A stretch of DNA of 49,199 bases from an uncultured Mucilaginibacter sp. (GTDB taxonomy: Bacteria > Bacteroidota > Bacteroidia > Sphingobacteriales > Sphingobacteriaceae): positions 1 through 49,199 of the forward strand of contig CAIWRU010000148.1 of the NCBI GenBank assembly GCA_903915155.1, in the 5' to 3' direction. Below, in pieces: positions 7,258 through 15,847 of this stretch (its first letter is position 1; each line of letters starts with the position of its first letter). The notes beneath the pieces are model-generated. The model searched no databases and was not told where the DNA came from. It saw nothing but the letters and a program-made list of their open reading frames with translations. A program made the translations under genes and the position numbers.

Positions 7258-9975
7258 ATGATGAATTACAGGAAGATAATAGCCGCATTAGTATTAATAA
7301 CGGGGTTTGTTTTTATCACCGCGTTTATTGGCCCGGGCGATGGCTCCGTACAAAAAATTGCTGCGCAGCTGAATAAATGGGCAGCATCAAACCCTCCCGA
7401 AAAAGTTTATTTACAATTCGATAAGCCTTATTATTCCGTAGGCGATGATATATGGTTCAAGGCATATATTACGCTTGGCGGGCTGCATCGGTTATCGGGC
7501 TTAAGCGGTGTTTTAAATGTGGAACTTTTAGACGACCGCGATTCAATAAAACAACATATAAAGCTGCCTGTTGCAAGCGGTTTAACCTGGGGCGACTTTG
7601 CTTTATCTGATACACTTGCTGAAGGTAACTACCACATACGCGCCTACACCAACTGGATGCGCAACGCCGGCGAGGATTACTTTTTCGACCAGCACATTAC
7701 CATTATTAATGCCATAAGCAACAAGGTATTTGCAAAAGCCGCCTATACCTACTCCACCGAAAACGGGAAAGAAAAAGTTAATGCGCTAATAAATTATACC
7801 GATGGCAATGGCGCACCCTATGCTGCTAAAGAGGTAAAATATACCGTAGAACTCAACGGAAAGACCGTTGCCCATGGTAAAGGTATAACTGACGATAAGG
7901 GTAACGTAGCTGTTAATTTTACCAATTCGCTCAATACCCAGTTTAGTTCGGGTAGGGTGGTCACTGACCTGGTGATTGATAAGAATGAAACCATTACTAA
8001 AACCGTTCCTGTAAAAGCTATTTTGGCTAATGTGGATGTGCAGTTTTTCCCCGAAAGCGGCAGCCTGGTTAACGGGATACATTCAAAGGTGGCATTTAAA
8101 GCGGTTGGGGCCGATGGTTTGGGTACCGATATAAAAGGAACAATTATTGACGATAAGCTTAACGCTGTTGCCACCTTTAACAGCCAGCATTTGGGCATGG
8201 GTTCCTTTATGCTCACTCCTGAAACCGGCATGGTGTATAAAGCACATATTATTTTTGCTGATGGCTCATCGAAAGACCTTGACCTGCCCAAAGCCGTTGA
8301 CAAAGGCTACGTTTTATCCATTGGGACCGACGACCCTGATGCTCTGAAGATAAAAGTAAGCACCGGCAGGCAATTACTGATAGATAATACTGTTGATACG
8401 CTTACCCTGGTTGCGCAAAGCGGTGGGCAAATATACTATGCTGCTAAAAGCAATCCCGGCAGTACCAACTTTACAGCAACCGTTCCCCGCGACCGTTTTC
8501 CATCGGGTATTGCACAATTCACTTTGTTCTCATCAAAAGGTGAACCATTGAGCGAACGCCTTGTTTTTATCCAAAACCCCGATCAGCTTAAGCTTAATGT
8601 AAGCACCGACAAGCAAACTTACGCGCCGCAGCAAAAAGTTAAAATAAATCTAAATGCCCAAAATTCAGATGCAAAGCCGGTTATCGGCGGTTTTTCTGTA
8701 TCGATTACCGATGAAACTAAGATCCCGGTTGATGAAAATGCTGGAAACAGTATACTGGCTAATTTCCTGCTCACATCTGATCTTCGGGGATATATAGAAA
8801 AGCCTAATTATTATTTTAATGATCCCACCGACCAAACCCGCGCCGACCTTGACTTACTGATGCTTACCCAGGGCTATCACCGTTTTGAGTGGAAACAGAT
8901 CATGAATGATAAATTTCCCGTTATCACTTATCAGCCCGAAAAAACACTGGCCATAAGCGGTCATATTACAACATTGGGTGGCAAGCCCATTGCGCATGGT
9001 AAAGTAACTATGTTGTCAACACAAAGAGGCTTCGCTTTTTTAGATACGGTGACTGATGACCAGGGCAGATTTGAATTTAAAAACATGGCTTTTGCCGATA
9101 GCCTAAAATTTGTGATACAGGCCCGCACAGGTAAGGACCGTAAAAATGTACAGATAGACCTTGATAACGTAACGCAGCAGGGCGTAACTCAACATAAAAC
9201 GGCCCCCGATATACAGGTAAGTGTTTACGATGGGGTATCGGCCTATTTTAAAAGCGCCAAAACGCTTTATAATGAGGAGATAAAGTATGGGCTGGCCAAG
9301 CGCACTATTGTTTTAAAAGAAGTGGTGATAAAAGATACCCGCGCTACCGTAAAACACTCAACAAACCTTAACGGGCCGGGCAACGCCGACCAGGTTTTAA
9401 CCAGCGACCAGATAGGATTGGGTTTTAATGACCTAACATCGTTAGAGGGGCGACTTATAGGTGTTAGCTTTCGTAATGGCATACCCTATTCAACCCGGGG
9501 AGGGCAGATGGCTGTTTATTTGGATGGCATGAAATTACAATCAAGCGAATTGAATATGATCGTTATGGCAGATGTAGCGAGTATTGAAGTATTACGTTCA
9601 GGAGCATACACCGGTATTTACAGTGGTTCGGGTGGGCCGGGAGGAGAATTGATCATAACCTCGAAAGATGGCAGCGAGATATACAAGGATAACCTGAAGC
9701 GGCCTGTGCCGGGCATTATTACCTACTCGCCTATAGGTTACTATAAAAGCCGGTTATTCTACTCGCCGCAATATGACGATCCCAAAACCAATATACCCGT
9801 TGCCGATCTGCGTACAACTATATACTGGAACCCCAATATTATTACGGATAAAGATGGCAACGCATCATTTGAATTTTTTAACGCCGGTAGCAAAGCTACT
9901 TACCGTTTGGTTATTGAAGGCATTGATGGCGATGGTAATTTAGGCAGGCAGGTGTACCGGTATAAAGTGGAATGA
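7258..9975 (+). CDS. Exported MG2-like / TonB-plug domain protein
   Basis: A 905-residue protein with an N-terminal signal segment (IIAALVLITGFVFITAFIG). Residues about 48-150 (EKVYLQFDKPYYSVGDDIWFKAY) are typical of the MG2 macroglobulin-like domain. Ig-like segments follow, then a carboxypeptidase-regulatory-like domain (about 565-640; ISGHITTLGGKPIAHGKVTM). A TonB-dependent-receptor plug-like domain covers about 735-815 (LTSLEGRLIGVSFRNGIPYS, DGMKLQ, IEVLRSG). The end is YWNPNIITDKDGNASFEFF, an alpha-2-macroglobulin-like strand. No 22-strand barrel follows the plug, so it cannot be a receptor by itself. This architecture is widespread in Bacteroidota with no assigned function; envelope or periplasmic location is inferred. 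It stands alone in its transcription unit. Confidence 0.8.
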   Translation: MMNYRKIIAALVLITGFVFITAFIGPGDGSVQKIAAQLNKWAASNPPEKVYLQFDKPYYSVGDDIWFKAYITLGGLHRLSGLSGVLNVELLDDRDSIKQHIKLPVASGLTWGDFALSDTLAEGNYHIRAYTNWMRNAGEDYFFDQHITIINAISNKVFAKAAYTYSTENGKEKVNALINYTDGNGAPYAAKEVKYTVELNGKTVAHGKGITDDKGNVAVNFTNSLNTQFSSGRVVTDLVIDKNETITKTVPVKAILANVDVQFFPESGSLVNGIHSKVAFKAVGADGLGTDIKGTIIDDKLNAVATFNSQHLGMGSFMLTPETGMVYKAHIIFADGSSKDLDLPKAVDKGYVLSIGTDDPDALKIKVSTGRQLLIDNTVDTLTLVAQSGGQIYYAAKSNPGSTNFTATVPRDRFPSGIAQFTLFSSKGEPLSERLVFIQNPDQLKLNVSTDKQTYAPQQKVKINLNAQNSDAKPVIGGFSVSITDETKIPVDENAGNSILANFLLTSDLRGYIEKPNYYFNDPTDQTRADLDLLMLTQGYHRFEWKQIMNDKFPVITYQPEKTLAISGHITTLGGKPIAHGKVTMLSTQRGFAFLDTVTDDQGRFEFKNMAFADSLKFVIQARTGKDRKNVQIDLDNVTQQGVTQHKTAPDIQVSVYDGVSAYFKSAKTLYNEEIKYGLAKRTIVLKEVVIKDTRATVKHSTNLNGPGNADQVLTSDQIGLGFNDLTSLEGRLIGVSFRNGIPYSTRGGQMAVYLDGMKLQSSELNMIVMADVASIEVLRSGAYTGIYSGSGGPGGELIITSKDGSEIYKDNLKRPVPGIITYSPIGYYKSRLFYSPQYDDPKTNIPVADLRTTIYWNPNIITDKDGNASFEFFNAGSKATYRLVIEGIDGDGNLGRQVYRYKVE

Positions 9976-9990
9976 CCTGCCCGCTGTTAT

Positions 9991-10860
9991 TTACTTTGCG
10001 AGGCTGAATTTTCCCCAAAAATCAACTGATTTAAACATTTCGCCAAACTCAGCATTGCTGTTGCTGCCACCTCCGCCACCACCGTGACGGCCGCCTCTGC
10101 CGCCGCCGCCCATTCCGCCTCCGCTACCCATGCTACCGCCTCCGCCAGGACGACCGCCACCACTACCCGGCCCGCCGCCCATACCTCCTTCGCCACCGCC
10201 ACCTTGCGGACGCTGTACGCCATTTATTTTAATGTTGAATGACCATAGGTTTTTGCCGCTTTCATCGGCATGGAAAAATTTCATGGGTATGGCCTCTTCG
10301 TATATAAGGTTGCCCGCGGCATCATAATCAATAGCTGTTTGTATGCCGTAGGTATTTGATGTGGTTATCATGTCATCCTCAATATTCTTGCTAAAGCCGG
10401 TTACTTTAATGCCGCGTAAATTGGTGAGTTTTTCTCTTAACAGTGCGTCGCGGTCTCCTTGGGTAACGCCGTCTTCGGCATCTTGCTTATGGTTAAAAAC
10501 CGGGGTGCTGCCTTGCACATTCAGGGGATAGGTAACACTGAAAGCCTCTTTTCTTTTTCCTTTTGGGTCGATAGTGAAAGTTAGCCCCGCGTTTAAAATG
10601 CGGGCCGCCTCGCTCCGGTCATAAATCTTTACGGCAAGGTATAAAGTGTCTTTGGTGTTGGCTAGCATATAGTTTAGCCGTTCTTCGGGGCTATAAAAGC
10701 TCAGGCTATCGTTCCACTCTTTAATATCGCCATCAACCACAATATTTTTGGGCGGCAACTTTAAATTAAACTGGCTTTCAGGCGCTTGTGCGCGGCACGT
10801 GTTAATTAGAATAAATTGCAAAACGATAAAAGCAAGAACAAGGGTAGGGGATTTTTTCAT
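9991..10860 (-). CDS. Exported protein with Gly-rich C-terminal region
   Basis: A 289-residue protein. I prefer the ATG at 10860 (MKKSPTLVLAFIVLQFILINTCRA, a good signal peptide ending in AQA) over one four codons earlier. The N-terminal part has PPKNIVVDGDIKEWNDSL and DTLYLAVKIYDRSEA, which resemble the CBM9-like sugar/haem-binding fold of exported proteins; this is a weak assignment. Residues about 215-275 are almost wholly Gly with Met, Ser and Arg (GGEGGMGGGPGSGGGRPGG), probably disordered. The C-terminus returns to ordinary sequence (FGEMFKSVDFWGKFSLAK). It is convergent with the MG2/plug gene, with 15 bp between the stops. Confidence 0.7.
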   Translation of the reverse strand: MKKSPTLVLAFIVLQFILINTCRAQAPESQFNLKLPPKNIVVDGDIKEWNDSLSFYSPEERLNYMLANTKDTLYLAVKIYDRSEAARILNAGLTFTIDPKGKRKEAFSVTYPLNVQGSTPVFNHKQDAEDGVTQGDRDALLREKLTNLRGIKVTGFSKNIEDDMITTSNTYGIQTAIDYDAAGNLIYEEAIPMKFFHADESGKNLWSFNIKINGVQRPQGGGGEGGMGGGPGSGGGRPGGGGSMGSGGGMGGGGRGGRHGGGGGGSNSNAEFGEMFKSVDFWGKFSLAK

Positions 10861-10941
10861 GATGTGTGGCAATTTTAAAATATCAAATGTTTAAACTGTT
10901 CACTTTAATGCAATTCTAACCGATTTATTATAGTTTTTGAG

Positions 10942-10949
10942 TAATTTTG
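10942..10949 (+). promoter_or_regulatory. -7 element TAATTTTG of clpS
   Basis: TAATTTTG matches TAnnTTTG and ends 9 bp before ATG 10959. An upstream TTG in the clpS frame (10947) overlaps the element, so it cannot be the start. Transcription should begin only a few bases before the ATG. Confidence 0.6.
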
Positions 10950-10958
10950 CAGTTACAT

Positions 10959-11240
10959 ATGCCGACCGAAGTACAGGAAGAAACTTTTACACTCGAAGAG
11001 TTATTGGTAGGTTTGAAGGAGCTTCACCGCCTTATTTTATGGAATGATGATGTCAACAGTTTTGATCATGTAATATTTTGCATGATGAAATATCTCGACT
11101 ATTCTGAATCGCAAGCTGAGAAGATAGCCTGGAAGGTGCACAACGAAGGGAAATGTGCCGTATTGGAAGGCTCCTTCACCGAAATGGAGATATACCGAAA
11201 AATTCTACAGCAGGAAGGGCTCACTGTTACAGTTGAGTAA
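10959..11240 (+). CDS. clpS: ATP-dependent Clp protease adaptor ClpS
   Basis: A 93-residue adaptor that hands N-degron proteins to ClpAP (or ClpCP) in the cytoplasm. Visible are the disordered N-terminus, HRLILWNDDVNSFDHVIFCMMKYLDYS (the ND and H residues that bind the substrate N-terminus and ClpA), AWKVHNEGKCAVLEGSFTEMEIYRKILQQEGLTVTVE. The start is the ATG at 10959; the TTG four codons earlier lies in the -7 promoter element. It is followed by two hairpins. The ClpA/C partner is not in the window. Confidence 0.93.
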   Translation: MPTEVQEETFTLEELLVGLKELHRLILWNDDVNSFDHVIFCMMKYLDYSESQAEKIAWKVHNEGKCAVLEGSFTEMEIYRKILQQEGLTVTVE

Positions 11241-11270
11241 TTGTTTGCAGTTCAATAGCACCATAAAAAA

Positions 11271-11294
11271 CAAAGGCCCGCTCCCGGGCCTTTG
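11271..11294. terminator. 10-bp hairpin after clpS
   Basis: CAAAGGCCCG and CGGGCCTTTG pair perfectly around CTCC. It is preceded by an A-run, so on the minus strand it ends in a U-tract. It can act as a terminator for minus-strand read-through and stabilise the clpS 3' end. Confidence 0.6.
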
Positions 11295-11367
11295 CCATAC
11301 AATTGTTTCACAGTACATGATATGGTTTAGGTTTTGCTAAATAACAACTAATATTTTCCTTACCGCC

Positions 11368-11387
11368 GGGTGAAAACACCCTTTTTT
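11368..11387 (+). terminator. Rho-independent terminator on the clpS strand
   Basis: GGGTG-AAAA-CACCC is followed directly by TTTTTT. The stem is short (5 bp) but has an ideal tetraloop and T-tract. Confidence 0.55.
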
Positions 11388-11425
11388 ATAGGTGTATTTA
11401 TACGCTTTAGGCGTTGTACGGCTAT

Positions 11426-11457
11426 AAAAAAAGCCGCTTGTTTAACAGGCGGCTTTT
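11426..11457 (-). terminator. Rho-independent terminator of ilvE
   Basis: AAAAGCCGC (11429-11437) pairs with GCGGCTTTT (11449-11457), with more inner pairs (TTG/CAG). On the minus strand it is followed by a T-run. It lies 20 bp after the ilvE stop. Confidence 0.75.
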
Positions 11458-11477
11458 GCATATTAAAAAGTTTAGTA

Positions 11478-12542
11478 TTAAACTATATAGTTCCAGCCAT
11501 GTGTGTCGGGTGCATTGCCGTACTTAATGGCATCCAGTTCGCGTAATACTCTCTGCGAAAATTCGCGGGTTTTGGGGTCGCTTAAAAAGTATTCTTCACC
11601 ATTAAGACTGATGGAGCCTACCGGCGCTATGGTTGCGGCAGTACCGGCACCAAAAGCATCTTCAAGCTTGCCGTTTTTAGCGCCTTCAATAATTTCGGCT
11701 ACCGAAACGCGTCGTTCTTCAACCGGGTAGCCCCATTCGCGGGCCAGGGTTAAAACTGTATCGCGGGTTACGCCATCTAAAATAGTATCACGGGTTGATG
11801 GGGTGATCACCTTGCCATCCAGCACAAACACTACGTTTGCAGCGCCCATTTCTTCAATGTATTCATGGTTTTTGGCGTCGGTCCATATCAGTTGGTCAAA
11901 ACCTTCTTCGGTGGCCTTTTTGGCAGGGTACATGGCACCGCCATAGTTACCCGATGATTTTGCATAACCCATACCGCCTTCAGCCGACCGGGTATAATGG
12001 GTTTCGATCTTCACCCTTAAAGTTTTTGAAAAATAGGGGCCGGTTGGGCCTAAAAGCACCATGTATTTGTAAGTGGTTGATGGCGCTACACCCAAATAAC
12101 GGTCGGTAGCGAACATGAACGGCCTGATGTACATGGAATGATTGGCTTTGCCTGGTACCCACTCACGATCAATATCAACAACAGCAGCAATGCTTTGTAT
12201 AAATATATCTTCGGGTAGGGTAGGCATGCACAACCTTTCGGCCGATTTATTAAAGCGCTTAGCGTTTTTATCAGGCCGGAATACCGATACGGTTCCGTCG
12301 GCGTGTTTGTAGGCTTTCAACCCTTCAAAAAACGATTGCCCGTAATGTAATGCCGAAATTGCAGGGCTGACACTAATATCGCCATAAGGGACTATCTGGA
12401 AATTCTTCCATTCGCCATCTTCATAATCGGCCACGAACATGTGGTCGGAAAATGTTCTTCCAAATGGCAGGTCGTTAAAATCCGTTTGTTCTAAACGTGA
12501 ATTTGGTGTTTTGGTGATCTTGATGTCCAGCGTCTCAGTCAT
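11478..12542 (-). CDS. ilvE: Branched-chain amino acid aminotransferase
   Basis: PLP-dependent fold-type IV transaminase making or degrading Leu, Ile and Val with 2-oxoglutarate/glutamate. At 354 residues it is of the longer, eukaryote-like BCAT subtype. Blocks seen are HYGQSFFEGLKAYKHADGTVSVFRP, RPFMFATD, the PLP-lysine block YAKSSGNYGGAMYPAKKA, EYIEEMGAANVVFV and FGAGTAATIAPVGSI. It is monocistronic. The 276-bp gap upstream (12543-12818) is AT-rich and I see no gene, RNA or clear promoter match in it. Confidence 0.95.
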   Translation of the reverse strand: MTETLDIKITKTPNSRLEQTDFNDLPFGRTFSDHMFVADYEDGEWKNFQIVPYGDISVSPAISALHYGQSFFEGLKAYKHADGTVSVFRPDKNAKRFNKSAERLCMPTLPEDIFIQSIAAVVDIDREWVPGKANHSMYIRPFMFATDRYLGVAPSTTYKYMVLLGPTGPYFSKTLRVKIETHYTRSAEGGMGYAKSSGNYGGAMYPAKKATEEGFDQLIWTDAKNHEYIEEMGAANVVFVLDGKVITPSTRDTILDGVTRDTVLTLAREWGYPVEERRVSVAEIIEGAKNGKLEDAFGAGTAATIAPVGSISLNGEEYFLSDPKTREFSQRVLRELDAIKYGNAPDTHGWNYIV

Positions 12543-12818
12543 GGCATTAGGGTATTAGTAGTTAAAATGGCAAGTTAAGGATTTTGTATGATAGTTCATA
12601 GCAGCCCCTTCTTTCGCTCATAAATTGTATGGTTAACATAACTTAACGTGATTTACACATAGCTTAAAAATAACTAATTGATTATCAATTATTTAATACA
12701 AATTGATGTTAACCATGAGTTTTGTATCATTTTGCCGCAAAATGCCCGGCAGAATATAGAAAACTTACTTAGTTAATTTTACCGGCACGAACTTTTTTAA
12801 CATTCCTAAAGCAGGTTT

Positions 12819-13772
12819 TTAGAGTGGGCCCAATGCCTTCTCCACCCACGCTTTACCCCAATTCTCTTCCTGTTCGGTTGTCCATAATGAAGGATAAAAT
12901 ATGCGCTTCTGAAAACGCGAAGGCAGATATTTTTGCCAGTTGGTACCGCCGGTGGCTTTTATCTCATCCGGCTCGCGGTTAAGGTAGCGCACCGCCGATT
13001 TATAATGCACCAGCGGCCAGTTCACATTTACATTTACATCCAGTTGGCGCAGTTCATCTTCAAGTTCCTTGGTCGAACGGCCTTCGTATTGCAGTTGCTG
13101 TAGTAAGGCGTTAAAATTATGCTGCGTTGTGGCTTTGCCCAGCTCAATAAATGTTTTGCTGTATTTTTTCTCGAACTGTTTAAGCGTCAGTGTTTTTTTG
13201 CCTGTAGCCAGTTCCGTAGCGCCCGATTTCCAGTATAAATGGTCAAACTGTTCCTCAATCGGCGCGTCGCGTAGTTCTATTCGTTTATCTTTTGCTACCA
13301 GGTTAATAAAATCAGTAGCGTATATTTCTATCATGCGGTATTGGCCCGATTGAAAACCACTGGCCGGCAACAGCGACATGCGGAATTTTAAAAATTGCTC
13401 TTTCTCCATACCATCCACCATAATAGCGAACGACTGGGTAAGCGCTTCAAAATAACTGTTGATGCGTTTTAACCGCGCTGTAAAAAACTCGGTAGTTAAA
13501 GGTTTCGCTTCTGCTATTTGTTTACACTCATGCAACGCCAGTTTAAAATACAATTCGGTTATCTGGTGATACATGATGAATATTTCCTCATCAGGGAACG
13601 GTGTTTTCGGGCTTTGCAGGCTTAGTAACGTATCCAGGTGTATGTAATCCCAATAAGTTAAAAAGTCGGCGTAGAGTAGGCCGTCGAGGTATGAGGGCAT
13701 ATCCTGGCCCATGGCCTCGTATTTTTCCTGAAGTCGCGACAGGCGTTCTTCAATTTCGGGTGTGAAATGCAT
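12819..13772 (-). CDS. kynA: Tryptophan 2,3-dioxygenase
   Basis: Haem dioxygenase that opens the indole ring of L-Trp to N-formylkynurenine, the first step of the kynurenine route. The 317-residue protein has DFLTYWDYIHLDTLLSLQSP, FIMYHQITELYFKLALHE, LPASGFQSGQYRMIEIYATD, and a C-terminal VHYKSAVRYLN with a probable proximal haem His, then ATGGTNWQKYLPSRF. The last block differs from the GTGGSSG consensus of classical enzymes, as seen in a divergent bacterial branch. I chose ATG 13772. A TTG two codons earlier (13778) is part of the TACATTTG promoter. No other kynurenine gene is adjacent. Confidence 0.88.
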   Translation of the reverse strand: MHFTPEIEERLSRLQEKYEAMGQDMPSYLDGLLYADFLTYWDYIHLDTLLSLQSPKTPFPDEEIFIMYHQITELYFKLALHECKQIAEAKPLTTEFFTARLKRINSYFEALTQSFAIMVDGMEKEQFLKFRMSLLPASGFQSGQYRMIEIYATDFINLVAKDKRIELRDAPIEEQFDHLYWKSGATELATGKKTLTLKQFEKKYSKTFIELGKATTQHNFNALLQQLQYEGRSTKELEDELRQLDVNVNVNWPLVHYKSAVRYLNREPDEIKATGGTNWQKYLPSRFQKRIFYPSLWTTEQEENWGKAWVEKALGPL

Positions 13773-13775
13773 GGT

Positions 13776-13783
13776 CAAATGTA
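13776..13783 (-). promoter_or_regulatory. -7 element TACATTTG three bases from the kynA ATG
   Basis: On the minus strand the order is TACATTTG-ACC-ATG. If the start site is at the usual distance the mRNA has essentially no leader. Confidence 0.6.
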
Positions 13784-13907
13784 GTAAAGAAACATCAGCC
13801 TGTAAAGGCTTAAACTAAACGGCTGGTCATACAAACGTCATCGCACTAATATTTTAAAAACATATTGCGCCCTGCTTGTTATATGTTTATACAAAACCGC
13901 TACGATC

Positions 13908-14378
13908 ATGATTAAGAAAATATTAATAGGCGTTGACGACAGTAAATACGCTGAAAATGCCGCGAAATACGGATTTAAACTTGCCGAAGCACTTGACGCT
14001 CACGTAGGGCTGGTAAATATACTGGAGCCTATGGCCATACCTATGGCAGGCGGTGGTGCCGATGAGATTTTGGGTACATCCATCCAGGGTGTTGGTACAC
14101 CTAACGCCGATATAATAGAGGCAGAAACCAGGATGTCGGAAAATATTATTGAAAGCACCATTAAAAAGTATGCCGGTAAAACGCAGGTTACCCATTTTAA
14201 TGAATACGGCCCGACCGGCGAGGGCATAATCAGCTGTAGTTTGGAGTTTAAAGCCGATATAATAGTGTTAGGTACACATGAACGCACTGGCCTCGACAGG
14301 CTATTCTCGGGCAGTGTTGCCGAATACGTGGTGCGCCATTCTACTATACCCGTTTTGGTGGTGCCGAGTGGGGAGTAA
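13908..14378 (+). CDS. Universal stress protein, UspA family
   Basis: A 156-residue single-domain Usp. It starts KKILIGVDDSKYAENAAKYGFKLA and ends with the ATP-binding signature VLGTHERTGLDRLFSGSVAEYVVRHSTIPVLVVP (G-x2-G-x9-G-S), so it is likely an ATP-binding dimer. The central region (residues 45-75) is Gly/Ala-rich. Its exact role (redox or nutrient stress) is not determinable. A stop-adjacent repeat fills the whole gap to the convergent serB fusion. Confidence 0.93.
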   Translation: MIKKILIGVDDSKYAENAAKYGFKLAEALDAHVGLVNILEPMAIPMAGGGADEILGTSIQGVGTPNADIIEAETRMSENIIESTIKKYAGKTQVTHFNEYGPTGEGIISCSLEFKADIIVLGTHERTGLDRLFSGSVAEYVVRHSTIPVLVVPSGE

Positions 14379-14468
14379 GCCCCCTCTAAATCTCCCCCGG
14401 AAGGGGAGACTTAAACTTCGCATTTTTTTAAAGTCCTCCCTACCGGGGAGGATTTAGGTGGGGCTGAC
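14379..14468. repeat. Stop-adjacent GC-rich composite repeat
   Basis: The repeat fills the gap between two convergent stops. The left arm is GCCCCCTCTAAATCTCCCCC then GGAAGGGGAGAC. The right arm is AAAGTCCTCCCTACCGGGGA then GGATTTAGGTGGGGCTG. Each arm forms its own small hairpin and the two arms are roughly inverted copies. A T-run (14425-14431) lies between. It probably works as a bidirectional terminator. Confidence 0.8.
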
Positions 14469-15761
14469 TTAATACAGCAACCTAAACTTAATAGTTTGTT
14501 CAATAGCCTTTAACTCGTTCAGTACCTGGGTGTCATAACCTGCATCAACATCGGTTATTACATAACCTATCTGCGGGTTGGTCACCAAAAACTCGCCTAC
14601 TATATTAATGTTGTGTTTGGCAAATACCTCGTTTATCTGCGCCAGTATGCCCGGTACGTTTTTGTGGATGTGTATCAGCCTGTGTGCGTTGTTGATGCGC
14701 GGTGGCTGCAGGTCGGGGAAATTGCAGCTGGTATGTGTTTTGCCCTCGTTCATAAATGCCATTACCCTTTTGGGGATAAAGTCGTCATTGCGGGGGTTGT
14801 GTTTGGGGTCGTCGAAAATAATAATGCCGTTCTCGCAGGCAGCTTCAGCCAGTTTGCGACTGGCGATCTTGCCAAAAATACCTATCACTTTTAGTCGCCC
14901 CGCGTTTTGTAATTGCTCGGGCGTTGGCTGGTTGTCCTCATCGCAAAACAATATGCCCGCTTCTTCCAGGTATTTGTCTTCTATACTTTCGCGTTCGCGG
15001 ATATTGTAACCTTCCTTGCGCATTTGTGCCAGTGCTTCTTCCTCAATATCGCCTATCACCAAACATTTTATCCGGTTTTTAGGGTACGATATGGCCCTCG
15101 GCAACTTGTTGATGTACAAAAACTCGTCGAAACTTGGGGTGATATGGTCGGCTTTCTCAGCAACTGATTTACGCTCAATATTCTCGGTAAAGGCAAAAAA
15201 CTTCTTGATCATGCCCGATTCTTTCAGCTGGAAATCCGAATAGCCATCGCCAATGCCATAAATATCGCCTTGCAGGTTAAGCTCCTTTAATAATTTAACC
15301 TTGCCACCTTCCTGCGATAGTGGGTTTTCCCGGTCGTAGCCGATAATATTGCCGTCATCATCAAACACAAAGGTATTGGCGTAGATATTTTCTTTTTTAA
15401 TGTGGTACTCAGTAACTACGGGTGTAATAAACTCCTTAAACCCGCCCGATACTATCAATACCTCATCCTGGTGGTTTTTGAAAAATATGGTATTGCGTGA
15501 AAAAGAGGTAGATACTTTCTTTTTTAAATGGGTGATCAATTGTTTTAAATGCTCGCGGTTAGCCTGCAACAGTTTAACGCGCGCCTCCAAACTTTGGGTG
15601 AACGACAAGCGCCCTTCCATCGAGGCATTGGTGAGGTCCTCAATTTGTTGGTATATTTTTTCCCTGTCGGGATGATTTTTTAGTGATATGCGGGCGAGTT
15701 CGTCCAACGCTTCAACCTGGGTAAAGGTGCTGTCGAAGTCGATAATAAAATATTGATCCAT
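14469..15761 (-). CDS. serB: Phosphoserine phosphatase fused to a SerA remnant with ACT domain
   Basis: A 430-residue two-part protein. Residues 1-220 are a HAD phosphatase of SerB type: DFDST (8-12) with nucleophile D8, IVSGG (103-107), and GDGYSD (171-176). Residues 228-325 (IKCLVIGDIEEEALAQMRKE, LKVIGIFGKIASRKLAEAA) resemble the N-terminal substrate-binding segment of 3-phosphoglycerate dehydrogenase SerA. From about 330 the sequence jumps to the SerA C-terminus, with CNFPDLQPPRINNAHRLIHI and an ACT domain (361-430) ending KFRLLY. The roughly 190-residue NAD-binding Rossmann domain of SerA is absent, as is the RSR-type substrate motif. It should therefore dephosphorylate phosphoserine but not oxidise phosphoglycerate. 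The ACT part probably senses serine. No SerA or SerC gene is adjacent. Confidence 0.88.
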   Translation of the reverse strand: MDQYFIIDFDSTFTQVEALDELARISLKNHPDREKIYQQIEDLTNASMEGRLSFTQSLEARVKLLQANREHLKQLITHLKKKVSTSFSRNTIFFKNHQDEVLIVSGGFKEFITPVVTEYHIKKENIYANTFVFDDDGNIIGYDRENPLSQEGGKVKLLKELNLQGDIYGIGDGYSDFQLKESGMIKKFFAFTENIERKSVAEKADHITPSFDEFLYINKLPRAISYPKNRIKCLVIGDIEEEALAQMRKEGYNIRERESIEDKYLEEAGILFCDEDNQPTPEQLQNAGRLKVIGIFGKIASRKLAEAACENGIIIFDDPKHNPRNDDFIPKRVMAFMNEGKTHTSCNFPDLQPPRINNAHRLIHIHKNVPGILAQINEVFAKHNINIVGEFLVTNPQIGYVITDVDAGYDTQVLNELKAIEQTIKFRLLY

Positions 15762-15824
15762 TTCGATTGCAAATGTGCAAATTTTTGTGGGAATGGTTAG
15801 TGAAGAAATTTCTAACAGTTGTTG

Positions 15825-15832
15825 TACTTTTG
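15825..15832 (+). promoter_or_regulatory. -7 element TACTTTTG
   Basis: Matches TAnnTTTG and lies 15 bp before the ATG of the small lipoprotein gene. It supports the ATG at 15848 over upstream in-frame starts, which would fall before the promoter. Confidence 0.55.
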
Positions 15833-15847
15833 AACAAACCTAAAGCA

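Noticed and set aside
9987..10223. Ala/Val-rich minus-strand frame inside the Gly-rich gene
   Set aside because: It is a shadow of the Gly codons in another frame; the exported protein frame has a signal peptide and a sensible end.
12543..12818. A regulatory RNA or small gene in the 276-bp gap upstream of ilvE
   Set aside because: No open frame with a promoter, no stable hairpin and no repeat was seen; AT-rich only.
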